Shown in pieces: positions 40,915 through 41,928 of a stretch of 41,928 nt of DNA. The notes below the pieces were generated by a model that saw nothing but the letters and a program-made list of their open reading frames with translations, was not told where the DNA came from and searched no databases. The stretch covers positions 1 to 41,928 of the forward strand of contig JAFGIU010000035.1 of assembly GCA_016929445.1 (NCBI GenBank). Direction: 5' to 3'. Made by a program: the position numbers and the translations under genes. This DNA comes from Candidatus Omnitrophota bacterium. Lineage in GTDB: Bacteria > Omnitrophota > Gorgyraeia > JAFGIU01. Numbering within the stretch: position 1 is the stretch's first letter; each line of letters starts with the position of its first letter.

Positions 40915-41928
40915 ACCTGTTGCCCTCAACCTGTCCTGCCCCTTTCCTATCAGCGACTACCCCACGGTCCAACTGGCGCACGGCAGCGGCGGCAAACTCA
41001 TGCACCAACTCATCGAGCGCATGTTCCTCGCCGGCTTTAAAAGCCTTGAACTCGACGCGCGGCATGATGCGGCGTTGCTCGTGGCCCCGGGCACGGCGCT
41101 CTCCTTCACTACCGATTCTTATGTGGTGCAGCCCCTTTTCTTTCCGGGCGGGGATATCGGCAGCCTGGCGGTGTACGGCACGGTCAATGATTTGGCCATG
41201 AGCGGGGCGCGCCCCTTGTGGCTGAGCGCGGGTTTTATTTTGGAAGAGGGTTTTCCGATGGAGGACCTGTGGCGCGTGGTGCAGTCCATGCGCGCGGCGG
41301 CCGCGGCCTGCGGGGTGCGCATTGTCACAGGCGACACCAAGGTCGTGGATCGGGGCAAGGGGGACGGGGTCTTCATCAACACAGCAGGCATAGGTGCCCG
41401 GGAAAACGCGCTTGCGATCGGGCCGGCTCAAGTGCGGCCCGGGGATTCGGTGATTGTCAGCGGAGACCTGGGACGCCACGGCATGGCGATCATGGCCATG
41501 CGCGAGGGCCTGAGTTTTGAGAGCGCCTTGGAGAGCGACTGCGCTCCCTTGGTGGAGCCGGTGGCTGCGCTGCTGAATGCGGGCGTGCCCGTGCACTGCA
41601 TGCGGGACCTGACGCGCGGCGGATTGGCCAGCGCTTTGGTGGAAATCGCCGAAGCGTCCAAAATGCAAATTTCGATCCGGGAATCGGAGCTTCCCGTGTG
41701 TGCCGAGGTGCAGGGCGCTTGCGAGCTTCTGGGTCTGGACCCGATGTATGTGGCCAACGAGGGCCGCTTCGCGGCCTTTGTGCCGGCTGCCGAGGCCGGG
41801 CGCGCTTTGGAGATCCTCAGGTCCCATCCGGTGAGTGCGGGGGCCGTGCCTATCGGGGAGGTTGTCAAAGGCCGCCCCGCCGGGCTCGTCACCCTTGTGT
41901 CTCACATCGGCGCCGGGCGGATCGTGGA
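40907..41928 (+). CDS. hypE: Hydrogenase maturation protein HypE (3' truncated by window end)
   Basis: The frame is open from ATG 40907 to the last base, about 340 codons, with no stop in the window. HypE dehydrates the carbamoylated C-terminal cysteine supplied by HypF to a thiocyanate and donates CN to HypC-HypD. Motifs: [18 protein letters not shown] (~23-40, nucleotide-binding PurM-like loop), [76 protein letters not shown] and VANEGRF. The terminal Pro-Arg-Ile-Cys motif with the modified Cys lies just beyond the edge. Only about ten residues should be missing. The start overlaps hypD by 8 bases. Confidence 0.96.
   Translation, partial: MSKPVALNLSCPFPISDYPTVQLAHGSGGKLMHQLIERMFLAGFKSLELDARHDAALLVAPGTALSFTTDSYVVQPLFFPGGDIGSLAVYGTVNDLAMSGARPLWLSAGFILEEGFPMEDLWRVVQSMRAAAAACGVRIVTGDTKVVDRGKGDGVFINTAGIGARENALAIGPAQVRPGDSVIVSGDLGRHGMAIMAMREGLSFESALESDCAPLVEPVAALLNAGVPVHCMRDLTRGGLASALVEIAEASKMQISIRESELPVCAEVQGACELLGLDPMYVANEGRFAAFVPAAEAGRALEILRSHPVSAGAVPIGEVVKGRPAGLVTLVSHIGAGRIV

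Noticed and set aside
39673-41905. Two long minus-strand frames (418 and 373 codons) opposite hypD and hypE
   Set aside because: Both mirror GC-rich coding sequence with clear HypD and HypE motifs; no plausible start sites or protein motifs.
1-41928. CRISPR arrays, tRNA or rRNA genes, transposase genes
   Set aside because: No regularly spaced direct repeats, cloverleaf-like segments, rRNA sequence or transposase-like frames were seen by eye; only small REP-like palindromes are present.

Overview
The window looks like chromosomal DNA of a Gram-negative, probably anaerobic or fermentative bacterium. The evidence is a TonB-dependent outer-membrane receptor with its energising complex, an outer-membrane polysaccharide exporter, a beta-barrel protein ending in Phe, a one-chain pyruvate:ferredoxin oxidoreductase and [NiFe]-hydrogenase maturation genes. 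A 3108-residue protein that starts with a membrane anchor and a Tiki/TraB/ChaN-like domain resembles the giant proteins I associate with Candidatus Omnitrophota (PVC-related). That lineage call is an inference from memory, not a search result.

Layout. (1) Positions 1-10955: the tail of a secreted protein, a 17-bp hairpin, then a same-strand block of TPR protein, Sel1-repeat protein, TonB-dependent receptor, DUF3450 protein, long ExbB, short ExbB, ExbD, TonB and TPR protein. This is a complete Ton transport system of the DUF3450/TtpC type built around one receptor. (2) Positions 10956-11288: non-coding on the plus strand, but the minus strand carries what looks like a frame-broken PEP-CTERM sorting tail. 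(3) Positions 11289-20821: an exopolysaccharide locus with radical SAM enzyme, GT4 glycosyltransferase, outer-membrane barrel, priming sugar-phosphate transferase, a Wza-like exporter with five 84-residue SLBB units, a Wzz/tyrosine-kinase-like protein with a ruined P-loop, and a Wzx-like flippase. (4) Positions 20942-30942: a small secreted sugar-binding-like protein and the giant gene. (5) Positions 30943-31098: two stacked palindromic elements between convergent genes; one ends in a T-run for the minus-strand gene. (6) Positions 31099-32418 (minus): a second GT4 glycosyltransferase. (7) Positions 32650-41928: nifJ, a dihydroorotate-dehydrogenase-like gene, hypF, hypC, hypD and hypE (cut by the window end), closely packed or overlapping.

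The genes suggest a cell that imports a large substrate through a dedicated Ton system, coats itself with a Wzx/Wzy-type polysaccharide, and oxidises pyruvate with ferredoxin coupled to hydrogen metabolism. The least explained object is the giant protein: it combines a Tiki-like N-terminus, SH3-like domains, two diverged copies of a membrane-hairpin plus nucleotidyltransferase-like module, and two ComEA-type helix-hairpin-helix domains at the C-terminus.
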